This document shows, piece after piece, positions 14,901-23,036 of a stretch of DNA of 40,677 nucleotides; the stretch's first letter is position 1; the number at the start of each line of letters is the position of its first letter. The notes beneath the pieces are model-generated. The model did no database searches, was not told where the DNA came from, and saw only the letters and a program-made list of their open reading frames with translations. The stretch spans positions 1-40,677 of the forward strand of contig JAHEMY010000012.1 in the NCBI GenBank assembly GCA_024643425.1. Direction: 5' to 3'. The DNA is from Flavobacteriaceae bacterium (lineage in GTDB: Bacteria > Bacteroidota > Bacteroidia > Flavobacteriales > Flavobacteriaceae). The translations under genes were made by a program, and so were the position numbers.

Positions 14901-15968
14901 TTAAAGCAAAGGTTCAAGAACACGCAGCATGGTTTGCTGCTTATTTTCGGTTTCAATCCACTCCATTTCAGGATCAGATCCTTTTGTGATTCCACCGCCT
15001 ACGTAAACATGCGCATTGTTACCTTCGATTTTCATGCATCGCAAATTCACAAAGAAACTTGACGCTTGGTGTTGACGTCCTAAAATCCCTAAATACCCGG
15101 TATAGAACTCTCGATCATAGCCTTCCTTTTCAGTAATAAAACCGAAGGATTTTTTAGTTGGAGTTCCGCAAACGGCGGGTGTGGGATGTAGGGTATGCGC
15201 TATGGAAAACAGCGAGCCTTTTCCCTTTTTTACAAATCCACTTATATCGGTTCTTAGATGCACCAAAGAACCAGCTGTGTGGTTGGTTGTTTTAGAAATT
15301 TTTATCACCGAAAGTATGCTTTGCAACTTCGAAGTAATGTCATCGACCACTAATTGCTGTTCATCGCGCTCCTTCTCTTCCCAAATCACTTTTGAATCGC
15401 CATGGATATTTCTCGTTCCAGCTAAAGCCATCGTTTTAAAACATTCGCCATCTGCCTCCAACAATAATTCCGGCGTTGCTCCGCACCATAATCCCGTATC
15501 AGGATGATACCAAATGTATCGAAATGCATGCTCATACATAGGAAAAAGCGATTCCATCAATAGCTGCATATCGAAATTCTTTAGCGGATAAGACACACGG
15601 CGTGAAGTCACAATTTTGTGTATTTTTTTTGCGCTAATCAATCCCTTTGCATCTTGAACTAATTGTTTATAAGCCTCTTTTGCCTCAATAGAAGCTTTGG
15701 AAGGAATGATGTTTTTGTTCGGTTTCCATTCTTCAAAACTTTCAGAGATAACGGTGGCATGTTCCACCGGAATGGCATAACCATCCGTACCCATTTGAAA
15801 CGGCTGAAAAATAAATCCATCCTGCATTGTTTCTTCAAAATGAAATCGCGTGGTATCCTTTTGAAAATACCCTGTAACTTCTCGTTGCTCTGGCAAGGAG
15901 AACAATACAAAGGGTTTTTTGGAATTTAGATAGGTGGTGGCGTTTTTGCTAAGTAGGTTTAGTGACAT
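14901..15968 (-). CDS. menF: isochorismate synthase MenF
   Basis: A 355-residue chorismate-binding enzyme converting chorismate to isochorismate. The family core is present: GATPELLLEADGECFKTMALAGTR (about 170-193), WEEKERDEQQLVVDDI, VHLRTDISG, LHPTPAVCGTPT and EFYTGYLGI, then YVGGGITKGSDPEMEWIETENK, which carries the Mg-binding Glu. The N-terminal third is short, as usual in Bacteroidota. Its start is 3 bases after the thioesterase stop, so menI-menF are one transcription unit, with menD next. Confidence 0.94.
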   Translation of the reverse strand: MSLNLLSKNATTYLNSKKPFVLFSLPEQREVTGYFQKDTTRFHFEETMQDGFIFQPFQMGTDGYAIPVEHATVISESFEEWKPNKNIIPSKASIEAKEAYKQLVQDAKGLISAKKIHKIVTSRRVSYPLKNFDMQLLMESLFPMYEHAFRYIWYHPDTGLWCGATPELLLEADGECFKTMALAGTRNIHGDSKVIWEEKERDEQQLVVDDITSKLQSILSVIKISKTTNHTAGSLVHLRTDISGFVKKGKGSLFSIAHTLHPTPAVCGTPTKKSFGFITEKEGYDREFYTGYLGILGRQHQASSFFVNLRCMKIEGNNAHVYVGGGITKGSDPEMEWIETENKQQTMLRVLEPLL

Positions 15969-15971
15969 AGG

Positions 15972-16391
15972 CTAAGTTTCCAAAGTAAGGGTTGTTAGTT
16001 TAATGAATGAGATCAAGTCGTTTTGATCGTTTCGTATATCGATATGCCATAATTGTGTCGTTCTTCCACGATGAATCATTTTTGCGTGGGCATAAACATG
16101 ACCTTCACGAGCGCTTTTCACATGATTCGCAGAAATTTCGATCCCTCGAATAACCACATCAGAACGCTTAAGGAATACCAGCGCACCGGCACTTCCAACA
16201 CTTTCAGCAAGGGCCACTGAAGCACCCCCATGCAATACACCATCCGGTTGATGAACACGACTATTTACAGGCATTCGAGCGGTGATAGTTTCATCTGATA
16301 CCTCTACGAACTCAATTCCTAGTGTCTCCATCAAGGTATTCTTGCACATTTCATTGCACGCACGCAGGATGTCGGCATTACTCTTTTGCAT
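15972..16391 (-). CDS. menI: hotdog-fold thioesterase, probably MenI (DHNA-CoA hydrolase)
   Basis: A 139-residue hotdog-fold acyl-CoA thioesterase. The motif HQPDGVLHGGASVALAESVGS (about residues 47-67) contains the catalytic Glu of the PaaI/YdiI type, and the layout (TMPVNSRVHQP..., HIDIRNDQ) closely follows Escherichia coli YdiI/MenI, which hydrolyses 1,4-dihydroxy-2-naphthoyl-CoA in menaquinone synthesis. Placement directly before menF and menD supports that substrate. A generic PaaI thioesterase remains possible from sequence alone. It is first in the menI-menF-menD unit; a near-consensus box on the - strand (TACCTTTA, 16410-16417) lies 18 bases before the ATG. Confidence 0.82.
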   Translation of the reverse strand: MQKSNADILRACNEMCKNTLMETLGIEFVEVSDETITARMPVNSRVHQPDGVLHGGASVALAESVGSAGALVFLKRSDVVIRGIEISANHVKSAREGHVYAHAKMIHRGRTTQLWHIDIRNDQNDLISFIKLTTLTLET

Positions 16392-16564
16392 ATTCCATTT
16401 ATTGATTTATAAAGGTACTGAATCCTTGAATACATGTAAAAAAAATTGAAAATAATCTCATATTCAAAACATTAGATTGTGCATTTCATCGAAAATATTG
16501 ATTATTACATCGGTATATTAAAGTAAATATACTATTATTGTAGGGTAATTCTTAGCCCCGTATT

Positions 16565-17269
16565 ATGAATCGTTTCCTACTCACCGTATATTTACTCCTA
16601 TTAGGAGCCTCCCTGTTTGCTCAAGTTCCGAAAAACGAGCTTCAAGCATTAACCGATTTGTACCATAGTACGAATGGAAAAGAATGGAACCAATCATGGG
16701 ATTTGAAAAAAGATGTTAGCTTTTGGGAAGGAGTTACCATTGAGAATGATCATGTCACCGAGATTAGAATGTTATTCAACAATTTAAATGGCACACTTCC
16801 CGCTTCTTTATCTCAACTCGAGCAATTGAAGGTTCTTGAGCTTTCATTCAACAAAATATCCGGATCACTCCCTTCTCAAATAGGAGCCCTGAAAAACTTA
16901 GAAGTTTTAGCATTAAATGGCAACCACCTTTCGGGGACTATTCCAGCCAGTTTTGGAAACTTAAAAGCATTAAAGCAATTGCATTTAAGCAGTAATGAAT
17001 TATCCGGCACTGTTCCCCAAAGTTTCAATCAATTAGATCAGCTTGTTGTTTTTAATGTATTTCAAAATCAATTAAGAGGTGAAGTACCCATAGGATTGGC
17101 TCGCGGAAGAAACATCAAAGAGTTCATCATCGCTGAAAACAACTTTAATCCTACCACGGGATTGTCAACAATCCTAATTAGCAATTCGGCTCAAATTAAT
17201 TTCTCTGAATCGGATATCTATACCACTGGAAAACAAATTATTGCAATTGAAACAGAAAACGAAGACTAA
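16565..17269 (+). CDS. secreted plant-type leucine-rich repeat protein
   Basis: A 234-residue exported protein: signal peptide MNRFLLTVYLLLLGASLFAQ, an N-cap region (ALTDLYHSTNGKEWNQSWDL), then about five plant-type LRRs of roughly 24 residues with the pattern LxxLxxLxLxxNxLSGxIPxxxGxL (about residues 60-190), and a short C-terminal cap with no sorting domain. It is likely to mediate protein binding outside the inner membrane; the partner is unknown. It lies between menI (divergent) and glgE (154 bases downstream, after a terminator), so it is a separate unit. Confidence 0.88.
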   Translation: MNRFLLTVYLLLLGASLFAQVPKNELQALTDLYHSTNGKEWNQSWDLKKDVSFWEGVTIENDHVTEIRMLFNNLNGTLPASLSQLEQLKVLELSFNKISGSLPSQIGALKNLEVLALNGNHLSGTIPASFGNLKALKQLHLSSNELSGTVPQSFNQLDQLVVFNVFQNQLRGEVPIGLARGRNIKEFIIAENNFNPTTGLSTILISNSAQINFSESDIYTTGKQIIAIETENED

Positions 17270-17290
17270 CTAACCAACTAGTTTTATTCA

Positions 17291-17317
17291 ACCCTTCCCT
17301 CCGGAAGGGTTTTTTTA
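17291..17317 (+). terminator. intrinsic terminator of the LRR gene
   Basis: ACCCTTCC (17291-17298) and GGAAGGGT (17303-17310) form an 8-bp stem with a CTCC loop, followed by eight T (17310-17317). It lies 21 bases after the stop codon. Confidence 0.92.
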
Positions 17318-17423
17318 TATATTCCACAATCATAAGGAGATTCCTTTTCAAAGTATCAAAAATCTCACCGTTAATTGCCTTCTGTTTTATATATTTAACG
17401 TTATCTAAGCAATTAAAATCTCT

Positions 17424-19364
17424 ATGCTAAATCAAAGTAGGGTAATCATCGAGCAAATTCACCCGGAGCTCGATGGTGGAATGCATCCCATAACCTGTGT
17501 GATTAATGAAATTATCCCTGTAACTGCAGACATTCTTGCCGATGGCCACGATGTGGTTGCCGCCCATCTCAAATTTCGCCATGAAAAAAGTAAAACATGG
17601 AATGAAGTTCGGATGACACTTTTAGAAAATGATCGATGGTCGGGAAGTTTTCAAGTTGAAAAACAAGGGTATTACGAATATAAAATTGAAGCCTGGATTG
17701 ATTATGCCCTGAACTGGCAACATGGAATTCATCGAAAAATTGACGACCATCAAAAAGTCTCCTCCGAACTGCTTGAAGGCGTGGAATACATTGATGGTAT
17801 CCTAAAGAATTGCAGCAAAGAAGACGCTGCTTACCTTAACCATTTAAAATCGGCTTTTGTAAATCCGGATCTTTATGATGAATCCATCGCGGAAGCTATT
17901 TCCGATCGGTTGCATCATTTGTTCGAACAGCATCCAAAAAAACACTTGGCCAACGAAAGTCATGTACTCCGAGCGTATTGCGACCGTTTAAAGGCTCGAT
18001 TTAGCACCTGGTACGAGTTTTTCCCTCGTTCGGCTTCACCTAAACCAGGACAACACGGCACCTTCAAAGATTGTGAAACCTTGCTTCCAAGGGTAGCAAA
18101 AATGGGGTTCGACACGCTTTACTTCCCTCCCATTCATCCTATTGGAGAAGTAAATCGAAAAGGTAAGAACAACACCACCGTCGCTAAAGAGGGTGATGTG
18201 GGTTCCTGCTGGGGTATAGGATCGGCGTTGGGAGGTCATAAGGATATACATCCCGAATTAGGATCGGTAGACGATTTTAAATCGTTGGTTCAAAAAGCAA
18301 AGGAACTCCATATTGAAATTGCCATGGATTTCGCCTTACAGGCCGCACCGGATCATCCTTGGGTAAAGGAACATCCGGATTGGTTTAAATGGCGTCCGGA
18401 CGGTACCGTGCAATATGCCGAAAACCCGCCGAAGAAATACCAAGATATCTTACCTATCTATTTTGAAAGTCCTGATTGGAAGAATCTTTGGAAAGAGATG
18501 CTAGCCACAGCCCTTTACTGGGTTGAAGAATGCGGAATTCAGGTATTTCGTGTAGACAATCCTCATACCAAACCATTCTATTTCTGGGGATGGCTCATCG
18601 CCGAAGTAAAAAAGAAACATCCTAATGTACTGTTTCTTTCTGAAGCCTTTACACGTCCTAAGATCATGCATCAATTGGCAAAACAAGGGTTTACCCAATC
18701 CTATACTTATTTTACCTGGCGAAATAGCAAACACGAACTTATTGAATATGTGTATGAACTCACGCAAACGGATCAACGCTATTTCTTCCGACCCAATTTC
18801 TGGCCTAATACGCCGGATATTAATCCATGGGCACTGCAAGGGAATCTAGAATCGGTCTACCTGCAGAAGTATTTCTTGGCAGCTACGCTTTCTTCAAATA
18901 TCGGTATTTACGGACCTGTGTTTGAATATATGCAAGGTGCCGCCCTTGCGGGTAAAGAGGAATACCTGGATTCAGAAAAATTTCAAATCAGGCATTGGGA
19001 TTGGACTGTAGAAAACAAGTTAACGACTTTAATCACGAAAATCAATCAGTTTCGAAAAGAGCACAAAGCCCTTCAGCAAACCAACAATATTAAATTCTTA
19101 ACCATAGAAAACGACAACCTTCTTGCATTTTACAAACACGACGACACCAAAGAAAGTGAAGTAATTTGTATCGTGAATCTGGATCCTTATTATTCTCAAA
19201 AAGGAATGGTGCAATTACCGCTAAAGGAGCTCGGAATTCATGCTGGACATCAGCTCCGTGTGCAAGACTTAATAACGAATAGCAGCTATATATGGGGGCA
19301 AGAGTGGAATTATGTAGAATTGCATCCTGTATTGCCCTTTCATTTGTTTAAAATAAATAAATAA
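17424..19364 (+). CDS. glgE: GlgE, alpha-1,4-glucan:maltose-1-phosphate maltosyltransferase
   Basis: A 646-residue GH13_3 enzyme that transfers maltosyl units from alpha-maltose 1-phosphate to alpha-1,4-glucan. The N-terminal domain (about 1-190, RVIIEQIHPELDGG..., VVAAHLKFRHE) is the GlgE-specific region. The (beta/alpha)8 domain carries FRVDNPHTKPFYFW (nucleophile Asp about residue 378) and LFLSEAFTRPKIM (acid/base Glu about residue 407), both GlgE-type. The C-terminal beta domain ends at residue 646. The stop overlaps the next start by one base (TAATG), so it is translationally coupled to the maltokinase that supplies its substrate. Confidence 0.95.
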   Translation: MLNQSRVIIEQIHPELDGGMHPITCVINEIIPVTADILADGHDVVAAHLKFRHEKSKTWNEVRMTLLENDRWSGSFQVEKQGYYEYKIEAWIDYALNWQHGIHRKIDDHQKVSSELLEGVEYIDGILKNCSKEDAAYLNHLKSAFVNPDLYDESIAEAISDRLHHLFEQHPKKHLANESHVLRAYCDRLKARFSTWYEFFPRSASPKPGQHGTFKDCETLLPRVAKMGFDTLYFPPIHPIGEVNRKGKNNTTVAKEGDVGSCWGIGSALGGHKDIHPELGSVDDFKSLVQKAKELHIEIAMDFALQAAPDHPWVKEHPDWFKWRPDGTVQYAENPPKKYQDILPIYFESPDWKNLWKEMLATALYWVEECGIQVFRVDNPHTKPFYFWGWLIAEVKKKHPNVLFLSEAFTRPKIMHQLAKQGFTQSYTYFTWRNSKHELIEYVYELTQTDQRYFFRPNFWPNTPDINPWALQGNLESVYLQKYFLAATLSSNIGIYGPVFEYMQGAALAGKEEYLDSEKFQIRHWDWTVENKLTTLITKINQFRKEHKALQQTNNIKFLTIENDNLLAFYKHDDTKESEVICIVNLDPYYSQKGMVQLPLKELGIHAGHQLRVQDLITNSSYIWGQEWNYVELHPVLPFHLFKINK

Positions 19365-20992
19365 TGGCAAAACTAGATACTTCAAAAATGAAATCCCCGT
19401 CCAACTTTAATACCACCTGGGAACAACTTATGGACGATCCCGGGTTTATGAAGATGTTCCTTTCGGAAGTACTGGAAGATTACATCATTAAGCAACGTTG
19501 GTATGGCGGAAAGTCTAGTAAATTAAAATACATTGAACTCACAGAATATTTCAGAATTCAACAAAATGAAGAGGTTTATTACGGACTTATTCTCGAGGTG
19601 AATTTTGTAGAAGCCTTTTACCAGCATTACTTCTTGCCAATAGCCTTTGTAACCGACGAGAGTTTCGCTAAAGAAGAACGGATTTTAAAAGTAACCATAA
19701 ACGGTGTGGATGGCTATATTATCGACGCCATCAATTTGGAAGCGTTTCGAAAGCTCGTATTTGAACGTATTTTAAATTCCGAACCCAACGATACCACCCG
19801 AGTGCAATACCATAAAGGGGATAGCCTTAAGGAAACCGAATATAAGTCGTCGCGTTTCATGGGAATGGAACAAAGCAATACATCCATCATTATCAACGAT
19901 AGTTGCGTGATTAAGTTTTTCAGAAGAATTTATGCCACGAAAAATCCCGATTATGAAATGTCGCGTTTTCTATCGGATAAAAAAGGATATAAAAACACGC
20001 CCGCTTATTTGGGAAGTTTGAATATTAAAGACAGTGAGAATATTATCACCACCATAGCTTTGATGCAGGTGCTCGTTCCCAACGAAGGAGATGCCTGGGA
20101 ATACATGTTGAAGAAGTTAGATCGGGTATTTTTAAACTTAAAAGACAAACATATTAATGTCCATCACCTCCCGGATGTCGACATGTTTCAACGTTTAAAG
20201 ATTAGTGAGGTGGCTCCAGAGATTATCGATTGGGCGGGACTGAGTTTATTTCAAAATTTAAAACAACTGGCCGTACGCACTGCGGAAATGCATATCGCTT
20301 TAGGCTCAGAATTTGAAGAGACAGCTTTCACCCCAGAACGTTTCAATGGAGATTATGAAGTTTGGTTAAAGAATAGGCTATTATACCAATTCCAAAACCG
20401 CCTAAATACTGTAGAGAACAACATACATAAATTAGAAGGTCTCACCTTGGACTTGGCAAAGCAATTCTTGGAACACAAAAATGAAATAAGAAAACGATTT
20501 CTGGATTTCGATTGGACGAAGCTAAAAGGAGAACGATTAAGAGTTCATGGCGATTACCATTTAGGTCAAATCCTTGTAAAGAATGGAGATTTCTATATTC
20601 TGGACTTTGAAGGAGAGCCTGAAAGCACCATTCGCGATCGTAAAGTAAAACAGCCTCCCTTAAAAGATGTTGCAGGATTATTTCGCTCTTTTCACTACGC
20701 CATTTACGCGACCATTTTTAACAATGGCGAGCATTATCCGCAATCGGAAGAAGAATTATTCCACGCCGGTGAATTACTATACCGGTATTTTATTGGAGTC
20801 TTTTTGGAAACCTATACCGAAAAAATTCAAAACGCCAATATTAATATCGGATATCGACAAGAGCGCGCCTATGTCCTAAAATATTCCATGTTGGAAAAAG
20901 CAGTGTATGAGCTAGGATACGAAATGAATGCCCGACCGCTATGGGCCGTAATTCCGCTAGAAGGAATTGCATCAATTATGAAATTAGACTAA
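19364..20992 (+). CDS. mak: maltokinase (Mak/Pep2), stand-alone
   Basis: A 542-residue aminoglycoside-phosphotransferase-like kinase that phosphorylates maltose to alpha-maltose 1-phosphate with ATP. Seen are the N-terminal cap motif IIKQRWYGGKS (about 44), the Lys-containing VIKFFRRI strand, the catalytic loop RVHGDYHLGQIL (His395, Asp397) and FYILDFEGEPESTIRDRKVKQPPLKD-type Mg site (Asp414). In many genomes this domain is fused to trehalose synthase TreS; here it stands alone and starts inside the glgE stop. The glgB gene follows 8 bases later. Assignment is strong from motifs plus operon. Confidence 0.92.
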   Translation: MAKLDTSKMKSPSNFNTTWEQLMDDPGFMKMFLSEVLEDYIIKQRWYGGKSSKLKYIELTEYFRIQQNEEVYYGLILEVNFVEAFYQHYFLPIAFVTDESFAKEERILKVTINGVDGYIIDAINLEAFRKLVFERILNSEPNDTTRVQYHKGDSLKETEYKSSRFMGMEQSNTSIIINDSCVIKFFRRIYATKNPDYEMSRFLSDKKGYKNTPAYLGSLNIKDSENIITTIALMQVLVPNEGDAWEYMLKKLDRVFLNLKDKHINVHHLPDVDMFQRLKISEVAPEIIDWAGLSLFQNLKQLAVRTAEMHIALGSEFEETAFTPERFNGDYEVWLKNRLLYQFQNRLNTVENNIHKLEGLTLDLAKQFLEHKNEIRKRFLDFDWTKLKGERLRVHGDYHLGQILVKNGDFYILDFEGEPESTIRDRKVKQPPLKDVAGLFRSFHYAIYATIFNNGEHYPQSEEELFHAGELLYRYFIGVFLETYTEKIQNANINIGYRQERAYVLKYSMLEKAVYELGYEMNARPLWAVIPLEGIASIMKLD

Positions 20993-21000
20993 CCACCATT

Positions 21001-22926
21001 ATGAGCAAAGTAAAACCACATAGTTTTTTTACCGAATTTGACATCAACCTATTCAAGGCCGGGAAACATTTTCGATTGTATGACAAATTAGGAGCGCATT
21101 TAACCCAATTAGAAGGAGAGCAAGGGGTCTATTTTGCGGTTTGGGCTCCGTCGGCAAAAGCAGTTTCGGTGATTGGTGATTTCAATTATTGGATAGAAGG
21201 AGAACACCCACTGAATGTTCGCTGGGATGGCTCAGGGATCTGGGAAGGTTTTATTCCCGGAGTTCAGAAGGGAGATAAATACAAGTATAAAATACATTCC
21301 AGTCATAACGATATAAAAACTGAAAAAGCAGATCCTTTTGCCTTGCGTTGTGAACATCCTCCCTTAACCGCTTCCGTGGTTTGGGATTTAGATTATTCCT
21401 GGAAGGATGCCAAATGGATGGAAGCTCGTAAGGAAAATGGAAAGCTCGACAAACCCTTTTCGGTATATGAAGTACATTTGGGTTCTTGGATGTTTGACGA
21501 AAAAGAGAACCGTCCGCTTACCTACCTCGAACTTGCCAAAAAACTTACCGCCTACCTGAAAATGATGAATTTCACGCATGTGGAATTCATGCCCATCATG
21601 GAATATCCCTACGATCCTTCTTGGGGGTATCAACTTACCGGATATTTTGCTCCTACTTCTCGTTTTGGAAAACCTCAAGATTTTATGCTTCTGGTCGATG
21701 AATTGCATAAAAACAACATTGGTGTGATCTTGGACTGGGTTCCTTCCCACTTTCCTGAAGATGCACACGGACTAGGATACTTTGATGGATCCCATTTATA
21801 TGAACACCCCGACCGCAGAAAAGGGTACCATCCGGATTGGAAAAGTTTGATCTTCAATTACGGACGTAATGAAGTACGAGCCTTTTTAATTAGTAATGCG
21901 ATTTTCTGGCTGGATCGCTACCATGCCGACGGACTTCGAGTAGACGCGGTAGCTTCCATGCTCTATTTGGATTATTCCAGAGAAGAAGGCGAATGGGAAC
22001 CTAATGAATTTGGAGGACGAGAGAACCTTGACACTATTTCGTTCTTAAAAGAGATGAATGAAGAAGTGTATGCTAGTTTTGAAGGCGTACAAACCATCGC
22101 AGAGGAGTCTACTTCCTTTCCTATGGTTTCCAAACCCACTTTCATAGGAGGATTGGGTTTTGGTATGAAATGGATGATGGGATGGATGCATGATACTTTG
22201 GAGTATTTCAAAAAAGAACCAGTGTATCGAAAGCACCATCAAAACGACCTTACCTTCAGTATGACCTATGCGTTCACTGAAAATTTCATGCTTCCGCTTA
22301 GTCACGACGAGGTGGTTTATGGAAAGAAATCTTTGCTCTATCGCATGCCCGGAGATGAATGGCAGCGCTTTGCGAACCTCCGACTGCTTTTTGGCTATAT
22401 GTTCACCCATCCAGGCGGAAAACTAATCTTCATGGGTGGAGAATTTGGACAAGGCGAAGAATGGAATTTTCAGCAAAGCTTGGATTGGCATGTGCTCGAA
22501 TACGATTTGCACAAAGGAGTTCAAAAGCTTGTATCGGATATTAACGCCCTTTATCAAAAGCAACCGGCTTTATACGAAAAACAGTTTTCTTCGGAAGGGT
22601 TCGAATGGATCGATTATAACGACGCAGAGAATTCGGTGTTGTCTTACATCCGAAAAGGGAATCACGAAAAAGATGATGTCCTCGTTATTTGTAATATGAC
22701 TCCAGTGCCTCGCGAGGAGTATCGATTGGGTGTGCCCAAAAAAGGAAGCTATAAACTTATTTTCAATAGCGACGAGACGCAATATGCCGGTAGCGGTTTC
22801 CCTGTAAAAAAGCAGTACGCCTCTGAAGCGAAAGCATGGCAGTTTAGAGACAATTCCATGGTCCTAAACCTCCCTCCATTGAGCATGATGGCCTTTAAAC
22901 GAGTGAATTCCAAAGAAAAAAGTTAA
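21001..22926 (+). CDS. glgB: 1,4-alpha-glucan branching enzyme GlgB
   Basis: A 641-residue GH13_9 enzyme that makes alpha-1,6 branches in glycogen. ATG 21001 is chosen because it follows the mak stop by 8 bases and begins the usual short N-terminus; an in-frame start at 20941 would overlap mak. Present are the CBM48 domain (VYFAVWAPSAKAVSVIGDFNYW), then the catalytic barrel with DGLRVDAVASMLY (nucleophile about Asp315), TIAEEST (acid about Glu368) and LSHDEVVYGKKSLL. The long N1 extension of the Escherichia coli enzyme is missing, as in the short GlgB type. It completes a GlgE-Mak-GlgB route. Confidence 0.96.
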   Translation: MSKVKPHSFFTEFDINLFKAGKHFRLYDKLGAHLTQLEGEQGVYFAVWAPSAKAVSVIGDFNYWIEGEHPLNVRWDGSGIWEGFIPGVQKGDKYKYKIHSSHNDIKTEKADPFALRCEHPPLTASVVWDLDYSWKDAKWMEARKENGKLDKPFSVYEVHLGSWMFDEKENRPLTYLELAKKLTAYLKMMNFTHVEFMPIMEYPYDPSWGYQLTGYFAPTSRFGKPQDFMLLVDELHKNNIGVILDWVPSHFPEDAHGLGYFDGSHLYEHPDRRKGYHPDWKSLIFNYGRNEVRAFLISNAIFWLDRYHADGLRVDAVASMLYLDYSREEGEWEPNEFGGRENLDTISFLKEMNEEVYASFEGVQTIAEESTSFPMVSKPTFIGGLGFGMKWMMGWMHDTLEYFKKEPVYRKHHQNDLTFSMTYAFTENFMLPLSHDEVVYGKKSLLYRMPGDEWQRFANLRLLFGYMFTHPGGKLIFMGGEFGQGEEWNFQQSLDWHVLEYDLHKGVQKLVSDINALYQKQPALYEKQFSSEGFEWIDYNDAENSVLSYIRKGNHEKDDVLVICNMTPVPREEYRLGVPKKGSYKLIFNSDETQYAGSGFPVKKQYASEAKAWQFRDNSMVLNLPPLSMMAFKRVNSKEKS

Positions 22927-22940
22927 CGAAATCGATTTCG
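22927..22940. promoter_or_regulatory. 14-bp perfect palindrome, possible operator
   Basis: CGAAATCGATTTCG is a perfect palindrome immediately after the glgB stop, in the 110-base gap before the GH31 gene and 35 bases upstream of its candidate -7 box. A central CG dyad resembles LacI-family operators in general. No regulator gene is in the window. Function inferred from position only. Confidence 0.3.
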
Positions 22941-22975
22941 ATTGTTCATTACTTTCTTGAATTAATCCATTTGAA

Positions 22976-22983
22976 TAGCTTTG
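22976..22983 (+). promoter_or_regulatory. candidate -7 box of the GH31 gene
   Basis: TAGCTTTG is an exact TAnnTTTG match 53 bases before the ATG at 23037; TTG (22957-22959) lies 16 bases upstream, slightly short for the usual spacing. It suggests the GH31 gene can be expressed independently of glgE-mak-glgB. Confidence 0.45.
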
Positions 22984-23036
22984 CTTTTCTCTGAAAACAT
23001 TTCATTTGTAATTACCGAAATTTTGAAGCAAGACCT

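Noticed and set aside
20941-21000. Earlier in-frame start for glgB
   Set aside because: It would overlap the maltokinase coding region by 52 bases; ATG 21001 follows the stop by 8 bases and matches the normal N-terminus.
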